64,000 nt of DNA from Caballeronia novacaledonica (lineage in GTDB: Bacteria > Pseudomonadota > Gammaproteobacteria > Burkholderiales > Burkholderiaceae). The DNA lies in contig NZ_OGTP01000012.1 in NCBI RefSeq assembly GCF_900258035.1, positions 1 to 64,000 on the forward strand. Reading direction: 5' to 3'. Made by a program: the position numbers and the translations under genes. Positions 43,904-52,901 of this stretch are shown piece after piece. Numbering within the stretch: the stretch's first letter is position 1; every line of letters starts with the position of its first letter. Under the pieces are notes generated by a model. That model saw nothing but the letters and a program-made list of their open reading frames with translations, searched no databases and was not told the DNA's origin.

Positions 43904-44298
43904 GCCGCTTCCGGATTCATGTGCACGAGTTCCCAGATATGACCGTCGAGATCCTCGAAGCCGTGGCCGTACATGAAGCCGTGATCCTGCGGCTCGCGCG
44001 GCGCGCGCCCGCCCGCGGCGACGGCCTTCGCGACGATTTCGTCGACTTCCGCCCTGCTCTCGCACGACAGGCACACGAGCGCCTCGGTGCTCGCGTGGGC
44101 ATCGGCGATCGGCTTTTCCGTGAAGGTCTGGAAGAATTTTTCGACGAGCAGCATCGCGTAAATGTTTTCACCGATGACGAGGCACGCGGCGTCGTCGTTC
44201 GTGAACGCCGGGTCGAAACTCAGGCCGAGTGCCTTGAAGAAGGTCATCGAACGCTTGAGGTCGCGAACCGGAAGGTTCACGAAAATCTGCTTGTGCAT
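43900..44298 (-). CDS. VOC-superfamily (glyoxalase-like) protein
   Basis: A 132-residue protein with one vicinal-oxygen-chelate domain of two beta-alpha-beta-beta-beta modules (FVNLPVRDLKRSMTFFKALGLSF; HGFMYGHGFEDLDGHIWELVHM). PhnB/YP_-like members of this kind accompany ECF42 sigma factors. GGAG about ten bases before the ATG at 44298 supports the start; an upstream in-frame ATG is less likely. Enzymatic activity unknown. Confidence 0.88.
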   Translation of the reverse strand: MHKQIFVNLPVRDLKRSMTFFKALGLSFDPAFTNDDAACLVIGENIYAMLLVEKFFQTFTEKPIADAHASTEALVCLSCESRAEVDEIVAKAVAAGGRAPREPQDHGFMYGHGFEDLDGHIWELVHMNPEAA

Positions 44299-44358
44299 GG
44301 CAAAGGTCTCCGGGGTTTTCAATACCACGACGAACGGCGCGCCGGAAAATCGACACGC

Positions 44359-44712
44359 TCAAGCGTAGCAAGGCCCGATTTTGCGGACTTCGACGGTGCA
44401 CCACTGCGCCGCCGGGCATTCGGCCGCCATCGCGACGGCTTCCGCCTGCGTTTCGCAATCGATCAGGAAGAAGCCGCCGATCATTTCCTTGGCTTCGGCG
44501 AACGGCCCGTCGATGACGCGCGTGTCGCCATCGGCGTTCGTGACGCGCGCCGCATCCTTCATCGACGTCAGCGATTCGACCGCGCGCAGCACGCCGCGCG
44601 CCTTCAGCGTATCGGCGAATTCCGCCATCTGGCGATACGCCTCGCGCCCCTCTTCCTGCGTGCGACGGCCGCGCTGTTCGACCGGTTCCACCACGAGTAG
44701 CAGATAAGCCAC
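44359..44712 (-). CDS. YCII/DGPF-domain protein
   Basis: A 117-residue protein with the DGPF signature (VIDGPFAEAKEMIGGFFLID) of the YCII-related family, a ferredoxin-like dimer. It opens the ECF42 sigma operon, whose conserved partner it is. GTG 44712 is chosen because GGAGG lies six bases upstream and the protein then starts VAYLLLVV as in the family; the frame is open for 23 more codons. Probably a target or modulator of the sigma factor rather than a classical enzyme. Confidence 0.88.
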   Translation of the reverse strand: MAYLLLVVEPVEQRGRRTQEEGREAYRQMAEFADTLKARGVLRAVESLTSMKDAARVTNADGDTRVIDGPFAEAKEMIGGFFLIDCETQAEAVAMAAECPAAQWCTVEVRKIGPCYA

Positions 44713-44758
44713 GACGAGCCTCCGTGTGTTTTTCGATGCGGTCAAGTCTATCTCGATA

Positions 44759-44788
44759 TTGACAAGTCGAGACACACGCATCGATACT
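44759..44788 (+). promoter_or_regulatory. candidate sigma-70 promoter for a small RNA/leader
   Basis: TTGACA (44759-44764, perfect -35 match) and GATACT (44783-44788) are 18 bases apart on the plus strand, about 120 bases upstream of an intrinsic terminator, with no gene between. Confidence 0.4.
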
Positions 44789-44794
44789 GCGGCA

Positions 44795-44946
44795 CATGCA
44801 CGCAGCCCTCATTGTCTCCATCGCCGCGATTAAAAACCGTATGAACGCCATCCGTGGCGGGTCATCGGGACAGCGTGTGCGCTAGCGAGACAGGCAAGCA
44901 AACAGATTCCGAAGGCCCCGCCGCAAGACGGGGCCTTCTTGTTTTT
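44795..44946 (+). ncRNA. candidate ~150-nt small RNA or attenuated leader
   Basis: The interval between the promoter candidate at 44759-44788 and the intrinsic terminator at 44912-44946 holds only a 14-codon frame (44841-44885) without a ribosome site. It could be a free-standing sRNA or a leader controlling the DUF2917 gene at 44990. Confidence 0.3.
44912..44946 (+). terminator. intrinsic terminator upstream of the DUF2917 gene
   Basis: AAGGCCCCG (44912-44920) pairs with CGGGGCCTT (44929-44937) around an 8-base loop, followed by CTTGTTTTT. It ends whatever is transcribed from the preceding gene-free interval. Confidence 0.8.
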
Positions 44947-44989
44947 GCGTGCAAGGTTCCGTCTTCGGCTCACATCATGGAGAGCAGAG

Positions 44990-45388
44990 ATGGAAGAGGT
45001 ATCGCAGGTTTTCGCGCGGCATGGCGTCGGGCACGGCGTGGCGTCGGGCCGGCTGAGCGCATCGGGCGCGCGTGTCGTGGTCTATGTCGAAGTGCATCCG
45101 CATCAGATGATCTCGTGGCGGCTCACGCGCGATGCCGAACTGCGTATCGGCGACGCATCCGCGTGTTCGCTCTGGCTCACGCGTCATCGCGATCCGTACG
45201 ACTACTGGATGAAGCCCGGCGATGTCGTGCGTCTCTCGCGTGGCGAGCGCGTATGGCTTACTTCGGACAGCGATCGGGCTGTCGAGGTGTCGCTCACGTC
45301 GTATCGGGCGGCTAAGCGCGGGTTCGTGTCGCGCTGGCTCGCGAAGCACTGGCCGCGCCTCGCGGGCGGGCATGCGAACGCGCTCTGA
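44990..45388 (+). CDS. DUF2917 family protein
   Basis: A 132-residue protein with a DUF2917 core (LRIGDASACSLWLTRHRDPYDYWMKPGDVVRLSRGERVWLTS, seen as SLWLTRHRDPYDYWM), a small beta-rich, cupin-like domain found in Burkholderia. A basic C-terminus follows (FVSRWLAKHWPRL). GGAGAGCAGAG precedes the ATG at 44990. A strong terminator lies 44 bases upstream of the start, so transcription may be attenuated or start in between. Confidence 0.82.
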   Translation: MEEVSQVFARHGVGHGVASGRLSASGARVVVYVEVHPHQMISWRLTRDAELRIGDASACSLWLTRHRDPYDYWMKPGDVVRLSRGERVWLTSDSDRAVEVSLTSYRAAKRGFVSRWLAKHWPRLAGGHANAL

Positions 45389-45400
45389 GAACGCGGCCGC

Positions 45401-47059
45401 TCAAGGCTCCACGCAGCGAAAGTTCGTCGCGCTATTGATGCTGCCCTTGCCGAGATAACGCGGATAGTTCGGATATCGGCAGATCGGCCGCGTGCGTCCG
45501 TTGGTGGCGGGCGCGATATCGCTGCCGACGAGCGTTTCCGGCGCGACGCCGTTGCTCACCCATTCGTCGAGCGCGCCGAGTTCGTCCCACGCGGGAATGA
45601 ACACGCCGTTGCCGTGCTGAAAACCCGGCACCATGTAGAGCCGCATGAAGGCGTCGACGATGTCCTTTCCGTATCGATCGATAAGCCCGCGATAGAACGC
45701 GATCGTCTGGTTCGGGCTGATGACTTCGTCGGCGAGGCCGTGCATCGCGATGAGCTTGCCGCCATGCGCGATGAACGCGGAGAAATCCGGGTTCATCGCG
45801 CCGACCGTGTACGCGAGCGTCACGAGGCGCTGCCTGAAGCGGCCGGGATTGTCCAGGTCGAACGTGAGCGCGCCGAGACCGGGATCGCGCGTGACGAAGT
45901 GGCGGACATACGCGTCGCCTTGCGCGAAAAGATAGCCGTTCGCGGCGAACGTCGGCGGATTCAGGAGCGTCGGCGAGTCGCCGAGCCCGAGCGTTCCCGA
46001 GAAATCGACGCCCTGAAACACGTTGTAGCCCGGATAGCTATCGAGGCCGTACGCGAGCGGATACGGCAGCGTGACGCCGTCGCGCAGCGTCTGAAGCGTG
46101 TCGATTTGCGCGTCGGAGAGACAACTGTCGCGCAAGGAAGGACGCTGCCCGTTCGCGCAACGCAGCGACGCGATGATCTGCGGCTCCAGCTTCCTGCACG
46201 CCTCCACGTTGCCGACGATGCCGTCCGCCGCGCCGTCGAGCCGGTCGCATTCGTGCACGACGGTTTCGAACACGCGCCGCTGCTGCGCGACGCCGACGAA
46301 CCCGCCCGGCTTCGCATACGACGCCTGGCCGACTCGCACGCCCATCAAGCGCACGCCGGAGAAGTTGATCGCGGGCGCGTTGGCGATCACGCCGTCGTAG
46401 TCGTTCGGAAAGCGCTCGATCACGGTGAAACCTTCGCGGCCGCCCGTCGAGCCGCCCGCGAAGTAGGTTTTTTCGGGCGTGCGCCCGTAGCCCATCTGGA
46501 TCAGCGCGAGCGCGACGTCGCGCGTTTTCTTCAGATGCCCGAAGCCGAAATTGACGATGGCTTCGTCGTTGCCCGCGAAGTCCGCGCGGCCCGCGTTGCC
46601 GACGTGACCCGAATCCGAGCCGAAAGTGGCGTAGCCGCGCGCGAGCGGCGTCGAGTCGGGGGCGAAAGGCATCGGTTCGGTGCCGGAGACGATCGTGCCG
46701 TTGTAGCCGCCGCCGCCCATCTGCAGCGCGCGGCCGTTCCAGCGGCTCGGCAGATTCACTTCGAAGCGGATGTCGGGCGTCGAGTCCTGCAACGCCTTGA
46801 TGAAGCCGGTGACGCGGCAATATTCGCCGTTGCGGTTGCCGGGCGCGGCCGCCTTGACGACCCACGCGGAGACGATCGTCGCGCCGCGCGTCGGCAAGCC
46901 GATGATCGACGCGGGCACGTTCTTGCCTTCGAGGTCGTCGCAATGCTTCGTCACGTACGAGGCCGCGTGGGCGTTCGAACACGCCGCGAGCGCGACCACC
47001 GCGAGGAGCGCACGGATACGGGAGACATCGAAGGAAAGTAGGCGGCAGAAGCGAAACAC
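45401..47059 (-). CDS. tannase/feruloyl esterase family hydrolase, exported
   Basis: A 552-residue alpha/beta hydrolase of the tannase/feruloyl-esterase family. An N-terminal signal (IRALLAVVALAACSNAHA) could be lipoprotein-type (LAAC) or cleaved after AHA. Catalytic residues are visible: Ser in GGSTGGREG, Asp in HGLADEVISP and His in GFQHGNG, with the flanking cysteines typical of the family. GTG 47059 is the only in-frame start giving a sensible signal sequence; the open frame above it is noise. The LysR regulator at 47188, same strand, is a likely controller. Plant phenolic esters are the expected substrates. Confidence 0.87.
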   Translation of the reverse strand: MFRFCRLLSFDVSRIRALLAVVALAACSNAHAASYVTKHCDDLEGKNVPASIIGLPTRGATIVSAWVVKAAAPGNRNGEYCRVTGFIKALQDSTPDIRFEVNLPSRWNGRALQMGGGGYNGTIVSGTEPMPFAPDSTPLARGYATFGSDSGHVGNAGRADFAGNDEAIVNFGFGHLKKTRDVALALIQMGYGRTPEKTYFAGGSTGGREGFTVIERFPNDYDGVIANAPAINFSGVRLMGVRVGQASYAKPGGFVGVAQQRRVFETVVHECDRLDGAADGIVGNVEACRKLEPQIIASLRCANGQRPSLRDSCLSDAQIDTLQTLRDGVTLPYPLAYGLDSYPGYNVFQGVDFSGTLGLGDSPTLLNPPTFAANGYLFAQGDAYVRHFVTRDPGLGALTFDLDNPGRFRQRLVTLAYTVGAMNPDFSAFIAHGGKLIAMHGLADEVISPNQTIAFYRGLIDRYGKDIVDAFMRLYMVPGFQHGNGVFIPAWDELGALDEWVSNGVAPETLVGSDIAPATNGRTRPICRYPNYPRYLGKGSINSATNFRCVEP

Positions 47060-47136
47060 GTCTTTGGAAGTGGCTACTTCAAACGCCGCACAATATATAA
47101 GAACCGATTTACGATAACCATTCGGGTCTGCCGGCC

Positions 47137-47152
47137 GTTGCAGCGGTGCAAC
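47137..47152. promoter_or_regulatory. palindrome upstream of the esterase gene
   Basis: GTTGCA and TGCAAC form a perfect inverted repeat separated by four bases, 78 bases upstream of the esterase start. A TATATT box on the minus strand lies between it and the gene. Possible regulator site. Confidence 0.35.
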
Positions 47153-47187
47153 CGGCTTCCCTGCCCTCGCCCGCGACCGCGTCCCGT

Positions 47188-48048
47188 TTATTCGCCGTCC
47201 CACTCGCCGCGCAAATCGCTGTTTTCGAGCAGTTGTAGCAAGGTTTCGGCCGGACGGCTCAGATGTTTCGCACCGAACGCGATGAATTCCACTTCGGGTA
47301 ATGCCGGCAGCTCCGCGCGATTGACGGGCGCAGCCAGGCCGCGGGCCGCCAGAAAATGCGAACGCACGGTCAGGCCGAGTCCGCCGCGCGCCGCGGCGAT
47401 GCAACCCGCGTGGCTGCTGCTCGTGCAGACCATTTGCCAGCTCGCGCCGGTCATCGCGAGCGAATCGAGCACGACGCCGCGCGTGACGCTCGGTTCCGAG
47501 ACGAGAATCAAGGGCAGCGGCCCGCTCGTATCGACGACAGTGCCCGGCTTCGCGAGCCATTCGAGCCGCCCGGTGAAAAGCCGCATGCCGCGCGCATCGC
47601 CGATACGCCGCTTGCCGACGGCGAGATCGAGTTCGCCCGCATCGACCATCTGATAAAGGCGTCCCGTCATGCCGATCGTGATTTCCAGTTCGACGTCCGG
47701 ATGCGTGTCGCGAAACGCCGCGAGCACGCTCGGCAGCGGTCCGAGCGCGATATCGTCCGATGAGCCGAGCCGCACACGTCCGCGCAGGCGCGGCGAGCTG
47801 AATTGCGACTGCGCATGCGCCATTGCTTCGAGAATCACGCGGGCGTGGACGAGCATCGCTTCGCCGTCGGCGGTCAGCGCGAGCGAATGCGTGTCGCGCA
47901 CGAAAAGACGCCGCCCGACGCTCTCCTCCAGGCGCCGGATGTGCTCGGAGACGCTGGATTGCCGAAGCCCGAGTTGCCGCCCTGCATCGGTGAAACTGTG
48001 CGACGCGGCCACGGTCGCGAACGTGTTCAGCCAGACTGGATTGAGCAT
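47188..48048 (-). CDS. LysR family transcriptional regulator
   Basis: A 286-residue LTTR: helix-turn-helix in SHSFTDAGRQLGLRQSSVSEHIRRLE and a ligand-binding domain (RVRLGSSDDIALGPLPSVLAAF). It is divergent from the MdtD-like exporter (152 bases between starts) and upstream of the esterase on its own strand, so either may be controlled. Start 48048 gives the normal N-terminus MLNPVWLNTFATVAA. Confidence 0.9.
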   Translation of the reverse strand: MLNPVWLNTFATVAASHSFTDAGRQLGLRQSSVSEHIRRLEESVGRRLFVRDTHSLALTADGEAMLVHARVILEAMAHAQSQFSSPRLRGRVRLGSSDDIALGPLPSVLAAFRDTHPDVELEITIGMTGRLYQMVDAGELDLAVGKRRIGDARGMRLFTGRLEWLAKPGTVVDTSGPLPLILVSEPSVTRGVVLDSLAMTGASWQMVCTSSSHAGCIAAARGGLGLTVRSHFLAARGLAAPVNRAELPALPEVEFIAFGAKHLSRPAETLLQLLENSDLRGEWDGE

Positions 48049-48200
48049 GCGTCATTGTGATCGCCATTGCCGATGACAGTCAATGCGGTTAGCGGTCTTC
48101 CCGATGACGCCGCAAGTCATTAACATTTCACATATCGCGCGACAGGCTTGTTTTCAAACGGCTTTCTTCGTCGCGCGGCGACCGTGACTCCGCTTCCCAC

Positions 48201-49586
48201 ATGACCAAAAATTCTTCGCACACGGCATTGCTCTGGATCGTCGCCGTGGGCTTCTTCATGCAGGCGCTCGACACGACCATCGTGAACACGGCGCTGCCTT
48301 CCATCGCGCGCAGTCTTCACGCCGCGCCGCTCGCGATGCAGTCGATCGTCGTCGCCTACACGCTCACGATGGCGCTGCTCACGCCCGCTTCCGGCTGGCT
48401 CGCCGACCGCTTCGGCACGCGCCGCGTCTATCTCGTCTCGATCTCGCTGTTCGTCGTCGGCTCGCTGGCCTGCGCGGGCGCGCATTCGCTGAACCAGCTC
48501 GTGCTCGCGCGCGTGCTGCAAGGCGTCGGCGGGTCGATGCTGCTGCCGATCGGCCGTCTCGCCGTGCTGCGCGCCGTCTCCGGCGAAGCGTACGTTTCCG
48601 CGCTCGCGATGATCTCCGTCGCCGGTCAGGTCGGCCCGATTCTCGGCCCGACGCTCGGCGGCTGGTTCGTCGAGTCGTTTTCGTGGCACTGGATCTTCCT
48701 CATCAATGTGCCGATCGGCGCGGCCGGTCTGTACGCGGTACAGCGCTTCCTGCCGAACGACACGCTGCACGATGCGCCGCCCTTCGACTTCGTCGGCTGC
48801 GGATTGCTGTCGATGTGCATGGTGTCGTTCTCGCTCGCGCTCGACAGCCCCGTGGAGACGCACCGCGGCGCGGTATCGGCGGCGCTCTTCGCGCTGGCGG
48901 CGGTGTCGGCGTTCGCGTATGTGCCGTACGCGCGGCACAAGCGCAATCCGCTCTTCAAGCTCGAGCTTTTCCACGAGCCGAACTTCAGCGTCGGTTTGAT
49001 CGGCAATCTGCTGTGCCGCATCGGTTCGAGTGCGGTGCCGTTCCTGCTGCCGCTTCTGATGCAGCTCGAACTCGGCTACAGCCCGCTGCATTCCGGCCTG
49101 ATGATGCTGCCGATCGCCATCGCCGGCACGATCAGCAAACGCTGGATCGCCCAGCTCGTGAAGCGCTATGGCTACGACATGTTCCTGCTCGTGAACACGG
49201 CGCTCGTGGGCGCCTCGATCGTCGCGTTCGCGCTGTTCTCGCCGACGTTGCCGCTCGCCGTCGAAATCGCGATTCTCGTCGTGTTCGGCGCGTGCAACTC
49301 GATGCAGTTCGCCGCGATGAACAGCGTCACGCTCAAAGGCCTCTCGATCAAGGACGCCGGCAGCGGCAACAGCCTCTTCTCGATGGTGCAGATGCTCGCG
49401 ATCGGCCTGGGCGTGTCGATCGGCGGCTCGCTCGTGCAGGTGTTCCAGGGGCCGTTCTCGACCGCGACCGGCTTCAGGCTCAGCTTCGTGTGCATGGGCG
49501 TGGTGACGCTGCTGTCGGGCGTCGTGTTCCGTTATCTCGATTCCGCGCCGCAAGGCGCCGCGCCCGTGCGCGCCGGCACGTCCTGA
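48201..49586 (+). CDS. mdtD: MFS multidrug exporter (DHA2 family, MdtD-like)
   Basis: A 461-residue transporter with about 14 helices. Motifs: MQALDTTIVNTALPSIARSL in TM1 (DHA2 motif D1), GWLADRFGTRRVYL (motif A) and GPILGPTLGGWFVESFSWHWIFLINVPIG (motif C). It should export drugs or metabolites in exchange for protons. Its promoter region is shared with the divergent LysR gene. The aldo/keto reductase gene follows after 54 bases. Confidence 0.9.
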   Translation: MTKNSSHTALLWIVAVGFFMQALDTTIVNTALPSIARSLHAAPLAMQSIVVAYTLTMALLTPASGWLADRFGTRRVYLVSISLFVVGSLACAGAHSLNQLVLARVLQGVGGSMLLPIGRLAVLRAVSGEAYVSALAMISVAGQVGPILGPTLGGWFVESFSWHWIFLINVPIGAAGLYAVQRFLPNDTLHDAPPFDFVGCGLLSMCMVSFSLALDSPVETHRGAVSAALFALAAVSAFAYVPYARHKRNPLFKLELFHEPNFSVGLIGNLLCRIGSSAVPFLLPLLMQLELGYSPLHSGLMMLPIAIAGTISKRWIAQLVKRYGYDMFLLVNTALVGASIVAFALFSPTLPLAVEIAILVVFGACNSMQFAAMNSVTLKGLSIKDAGSGNSLFSMVQMLAIGLGVSIGGSLVQVFQGPFSTATGFRLSFVCMGVVTLLSGVVFRYLDSAPQGAAPVRAGTS

Positions 49587-49640
49587 CGGTTACGGCTATT
49601 CTGTCGGTCCGAACGATTCGTTTTCTTCTGGAGCGCAACC

Positions 49641-50636
49641 GTGCAATACCGCAAATTCGGCAACACCGGTCTCACCGTTTCGCGTCTCACGCTCGGCACG
49701 ATGACGTTCGGCCTGCAGACAGAGGAAGACGTGTCGCGCAGCATCATGGATCGCGCGGCGGACGCGGGCGTCAATTTCATCGACGCGGCGAACGTCTATC
49801 CGCTCGGCAGCGGGCACGATCTCGCGGGCCGCACCGAGGAGATCGTCGGCCGCTGGCTCAAGGGCCGCCGCGACAGCTACATTCTCGCGACCAAGGCGGC
49901 GCATGAGATGGGGCCGCTCGCGTGGCACAAGGGCACGTCGAGGAAGCATCTGCTCGATGCGATCGACGCATCGCTCAAGCGGCTCGACACGGATTACGTC
50001 GACCTGTACCAGCTCCATAACGACGATCGCGACACGCCGCTCGACGAGACGCTCGAAGCGCTCGACACCATCGTGCGGCAGGGCAAGGCGCGGTATATCG
50101 GCGTATCGAATTTTCTGGCGTACCGGCTCGCGCGTGCGCTCGGCCGCTCGGATGTGCTGCGCGCCGCGCGCTTCGTTTCCGTGCAGCCGCGCTACAACCT
50201 GCTGTTTCGCCAGATCGAGCGCGAATTGCTGCCGCTCGCGACCGAGGAAAGTCTCGCCGTGATTCCGTACAACCCGCTCGCGGGCGGTCTGCTGACGGGC
50301 AAGCACCGCTTCGATGCCGGCCCGAGCGAAGGCCGCTTCACCGGCGCGGTCGGCAAGGCGGGCGCCATGTACACGCAGCGTTACTGGCACGAGCGCGAGT
50401 TTCAGACGATCGAGCAGATCGACAAGATCGTCGCGCCGACAGGACGTTCGCTCGCGAGCACGGCGCTCGCGTGGGTGCTGGCGAATCCGGCGGTGACGTC
50501 GGCGATCATCGGCGCGAGCCGGCCCGATCAACTGAACGAGACGCTGGCGGCCGTCGATCAGCCGATCGATCCTGACATCAAAACGAAGCTCGACGAAGCG
50601 ACGGTCGAATATCGCTTCGGCGACGCATTGCGCTGA
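49641..50636 (+). CDS. aldo/keto reductase
   Basis: A 331-residue TIM-barrel NADPH oxidoreductase. The catalytic tetrad is complete: Asp48, Tyr53 (FIDAANVYPLG), Lys85 (ATKAAH) and His126 (YQLHNDD). It is of the YajO/Tas-like group (KFGNTGLTVSRLTLGTMTFG start). It starts with GTG at 49641, with CTGGAG upstream. Convergent with rarD, six bases apart. Substrate unknown. Confidence 0.92.
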   Translation: MQYRKFGNTGLTVSRLTLGTMTFGLQTEEDVSRSIMDRAADAGVNFIDAANVYPLGSGHDLAGRTEEIVGRWLKGRRDSYILATKAAHEMGPLAWHKGTSRKHLLDAIDASLKRLDTDYVDLYQLHNDDRDTPLDETLEALDTIVRQGKARYIGVSNFLAYRLARALGRSDVLRAARFVSVQPRYNLLFRQIERELLPLATEESLAVIPYNPLAGGLLTGKHRFDAGPSEGRFTGAVGKAGAMYTQRYWHEREFQTIEQIDKIVAPTGRSLASTALAWVLANPAVTSAIIGASRPDQLNETLAAVDQPIDPDIKTKLDEATVEYRFGDALR

Positions 50637-50642
50637 TTCTTC

Positions 50643-51518
50643 TCAGACGCGGGCCGCGCGCGCGCGATAAACGCCTTCGAGCGAGTAAATCGCGAGCGCG
50701 GCCCAGATCGCGCCATAGCCGAGCAATTGATCGTGCCCGAAGAATTCCTGATAGATCACGACGCCGATCAGCAATTGCAGCGACGGCGTGATGTACTGGA
50801 TCAGCCCGAGCATCGATAGCGGAATGCGCCGCGCGCCCGCTGCGAAAAGCAGCAGCGGCACGGCGGTCACGGGTCCGGCCGCCGCGAGCAGCAGCTTCAC
50901 GCCGGGCGACGCATGCGCGAAGCCGCTGCCGCCGTGCGAACTCAGGAAGAAAAGATAGAGCAGCGCGACGGGACACAGCAGCATCGTTTCGAGCGTGAGT
51001 CCTTCGAGCGCGCCGAGCGACGCGGTCTTGCGCAAGAGTCCGTAGCCACCGAACGTCAGCGCGAGCGCGAAGCTGATCCACGGCGGCGCGCCGTTCACCC
51101 ACGTCAGCCACAACACGCCGAGCGCGGCGATCGTCACCGCGATCCATTGCACCGGCCGCAACCGCTCGTGCAGGAACGCCATTCCGAACAGCACGTTCAC
51201 GAGCGGATTGATGAAGTAGCCGAGGCTCGCCTCGACGATACGCCCGTCGTTCACCGCCCAGATATAGATGCCCCAGTTCGCCGACAACAGCACGGCGCTC
51301 GCGGCGAAACGCGCGAGCAGACGCCGGTCGCGCAGAACGGGACCGAGCCACGCCCACTGGCGGCGCACGGTCATGACGATCAGGAGGAAGACCATCGACC
51401 ACGCCATGCGATGCGCGAGCATCTCGACCGCGCCGATCGAATGCAGAGCCTTGAAGTAGATCGGGAAAAGGCCCCAGATGGCAAAGGCCGAGAATGCGTA
51501 GACGACGCCTGGATTCAT
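50643..51518 (-). CDS. rarD: RarD-type EamA family transporter
   Basis: A 291-residue, ten-helix protein. The N-terminus GVVYAFSAFAIWGLFPIYFKALH and the internal SLGYFINPLVNVLFGMAFLHERLRP are the RarD (TIGR00688) signatures. It was described in relation to chloramphenicol sensitivity; the natural substrate is not settled. The ATG at 51518 gives the family start. A short palindrome (51550-51568) lies just upstream. Confidence 0.92.
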   Translation of the reverse strand: MNPGVVYAFSAFAIWGLFPIYFKALHSIGAVEMLAHRMAWSMVFLLIVMTVRRQWAWLGPVLRDRRLLARFAASAVLLSANWGIYIWAVNDGRIVEASLGYFINPLVNVLFGMAFLHERLRPVQWIAVTIAALGVLWLTWVNGAPPWISFALALTFGGYGLLRKTASLGALEGLTLETMLLCPVALLYLFFLSSHGGSGFAHASPGVKLLLAAAGPVTAVPLLLFAAGARRIPLSMLGLIQYITPSLQLLIGVVIYQEFFGHDQLLGYGAIWAALAIYSLEGVYRARAARV

Positions 51519-51800
51519 TGTTCGATGCGTAGAGCGGAGTCGCCGCGCACGAACGATCGGCTCGTTCGCCCGCGTTTTCTTGCCTTATGGCAGGAAAGCG
51601 TTCCGCAAGGATTGGAAGCCGGATTTTAGTCGACGCACGGGGTTTGGCTCCAGCGCCCACGCAAACGATGACGGATCGATGGCGAACCCTTCGACGAATT
51701 CCCGCTCGAACCTTGAGCGCGAAAGCCGTCCGAAGGGTCGTGCTAGCATGGCCGGCCGCGCGATTGCCGTTCGTCCTCCCGCCCGCCCTACTGTTCGCGA

Positions 51801-52856
51801 ATGAATAACCACAACGTCCATCAAAGTTTCTTTCATATCCTGCTGTGCGCCGTCACGCTCGCGCTCGCGTGGGTGCTGCTGCCGTTTTTCGGCGCGATCT
51901 TCTGGGGCGCGATTCTCGCGATCCTGTTTCAGCCGATGCAGCGCTATCTCGCCGCGCGCTTCGGCAAGCGCCGCAATCTCGCCGCGCTGACGACGCTGGC
52001 CGCCGCGATTCTCATCGTCATTATTCCGCTCGCGATCGTCGCGGTGACACTCGTGCAGGAAGTCGCGCTCGTCTATGCGCGGATCAAGAGCGGCGAGCTG
52101 AACTTCGGGCTGTATTTCCAGCACGCGCTGCATGCGCTGCCCGCATCGGCGCAGCAACTGCTCGGGCGTTTCGGACTCGACGACATCGGCGGCGTGCAGC
52201 GCAAGCTCATGGAAGGCGCGTCGCAGATCAGCCAGTTCGCCGCGGCGCAGGCGCTGTCGATCGGGCAGAACACGTTCCAGTTCGTCGTGAGCTTCGGCGT
52301 GATGCTGTACCTCGTGTTCTTCCTTTTGCGCGACGGCGGCGAGATCGGCCGACGCATCCGGCGCGCGATTCCGCTCGATCCGGAGCCGAAGCAGCATCTG
52401 ATCGCGAAGTTCACCACGGTCGTGCGCGCGACGGTCAAGGGCAACATCGCGGTCGCGGCGGTGCAGGGATTGCTCGGCGGATTGATCTTCTGGATTCTGG
52501 GTATCGGCGGCTCGCTGTTGTGGGGCGTGCTGATGGCGTTCCTTTCGCTGTTGCCCGCGGTCGGCGCGGCGATCGTCTGGGCGCCCGCGGCGCTCTACTT
52601 CTTCATGACGGGGCAGATCGTCAAGGGACTGATTCTCGTCGTGTTCTGCGTCGTGGTGATCGGGCTCGTGGATAACGTGCTGCGGCCGATTCTCGTCGGC
52701 AAGGACACGAAGATGCCCGACTGGGTCGTGCTCATTTCGACGCTCGGCGGGATGGCGCTCTTCGGCATCAACGGCTTCGTGATCGGGCCGCTGGTGGCGG
52801 CGCTGTTCATGGCGTGCTGGGATCTGTTTTCGCAGGACGAGGCCGGCAAGCTGTAG
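51801..52856 (+). CDS. AI-2E family transporter (PerM-like)
   Basis: A 351-residue membrane protein with about eight helices and the family layout: N-terminal pair of helices, a long amphipathic stretch, FLLRDGGEIGRRI, then LPAVGAAIVWAPAALYFFMTG and DNVLRPILVGKDTKMPDWVVLISTLGG, both strongly conserved. Members export small molecules or act as Na+/H+ antiporters; the autoinducer name is historical. Ends at a strong bidirectional terminator. Confidence 0.92.
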   Translation: MNNHNVHQSFFHILLCAVTLALAWVLLPFFGAIFWGAILAILFQPMQRYLAARFGKRRNLAALTTLAAAILIVIIPLAIVAVTLVQEVALVYARIKSGELNFGLYFQHALHALPASAQQLLGRFGLDDIGGVQRKLMEGASQISQFAAAQALSIGQNTFQFVVSFGVMLYLVFFLLRDGGEIGRRIRRAIPLDPEPKQHLIAKFTTVVRATVKGNIAVAAVQGLLGGLIFWILGIGGSLLWGVLMAFLSLLPAVGAAIVWAPAALYFFMTGQIVKGLILVVFCVVVIGLVDNVLRPILVGKDTKMPDWVVLISTLGGMALFGINGFVIGPLVAALFMACWDLFSQDEAGKL

Positions 52857-52864
52857 CCGCAATG

Positions 52865-52895
52865 CAAAACCGGCGCTGGATCAGCGCCGGTTTTG
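52865..52895. terminator. bidirectional intrinsic terminator
   Basis: A perfect 14-bp inverted repeat (52865-52878 and 52882-52895) has A-tract and T-tract ends, giving TTTTG on both strands. It lies between the convergent AI-2E and SpoVR-family genes. Confidence 0.9.
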
Positions 52896-52901
52896 CGGAG
52901 T

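Noticed and set aside
45401..48067. Apparent 888-residue frame ending in the tannase-family esterase
   Set aside because: The upstream part is an off-frame reading of the LysR gene and intergenic DNA; a signal peptide begins at the GTG at 47059.
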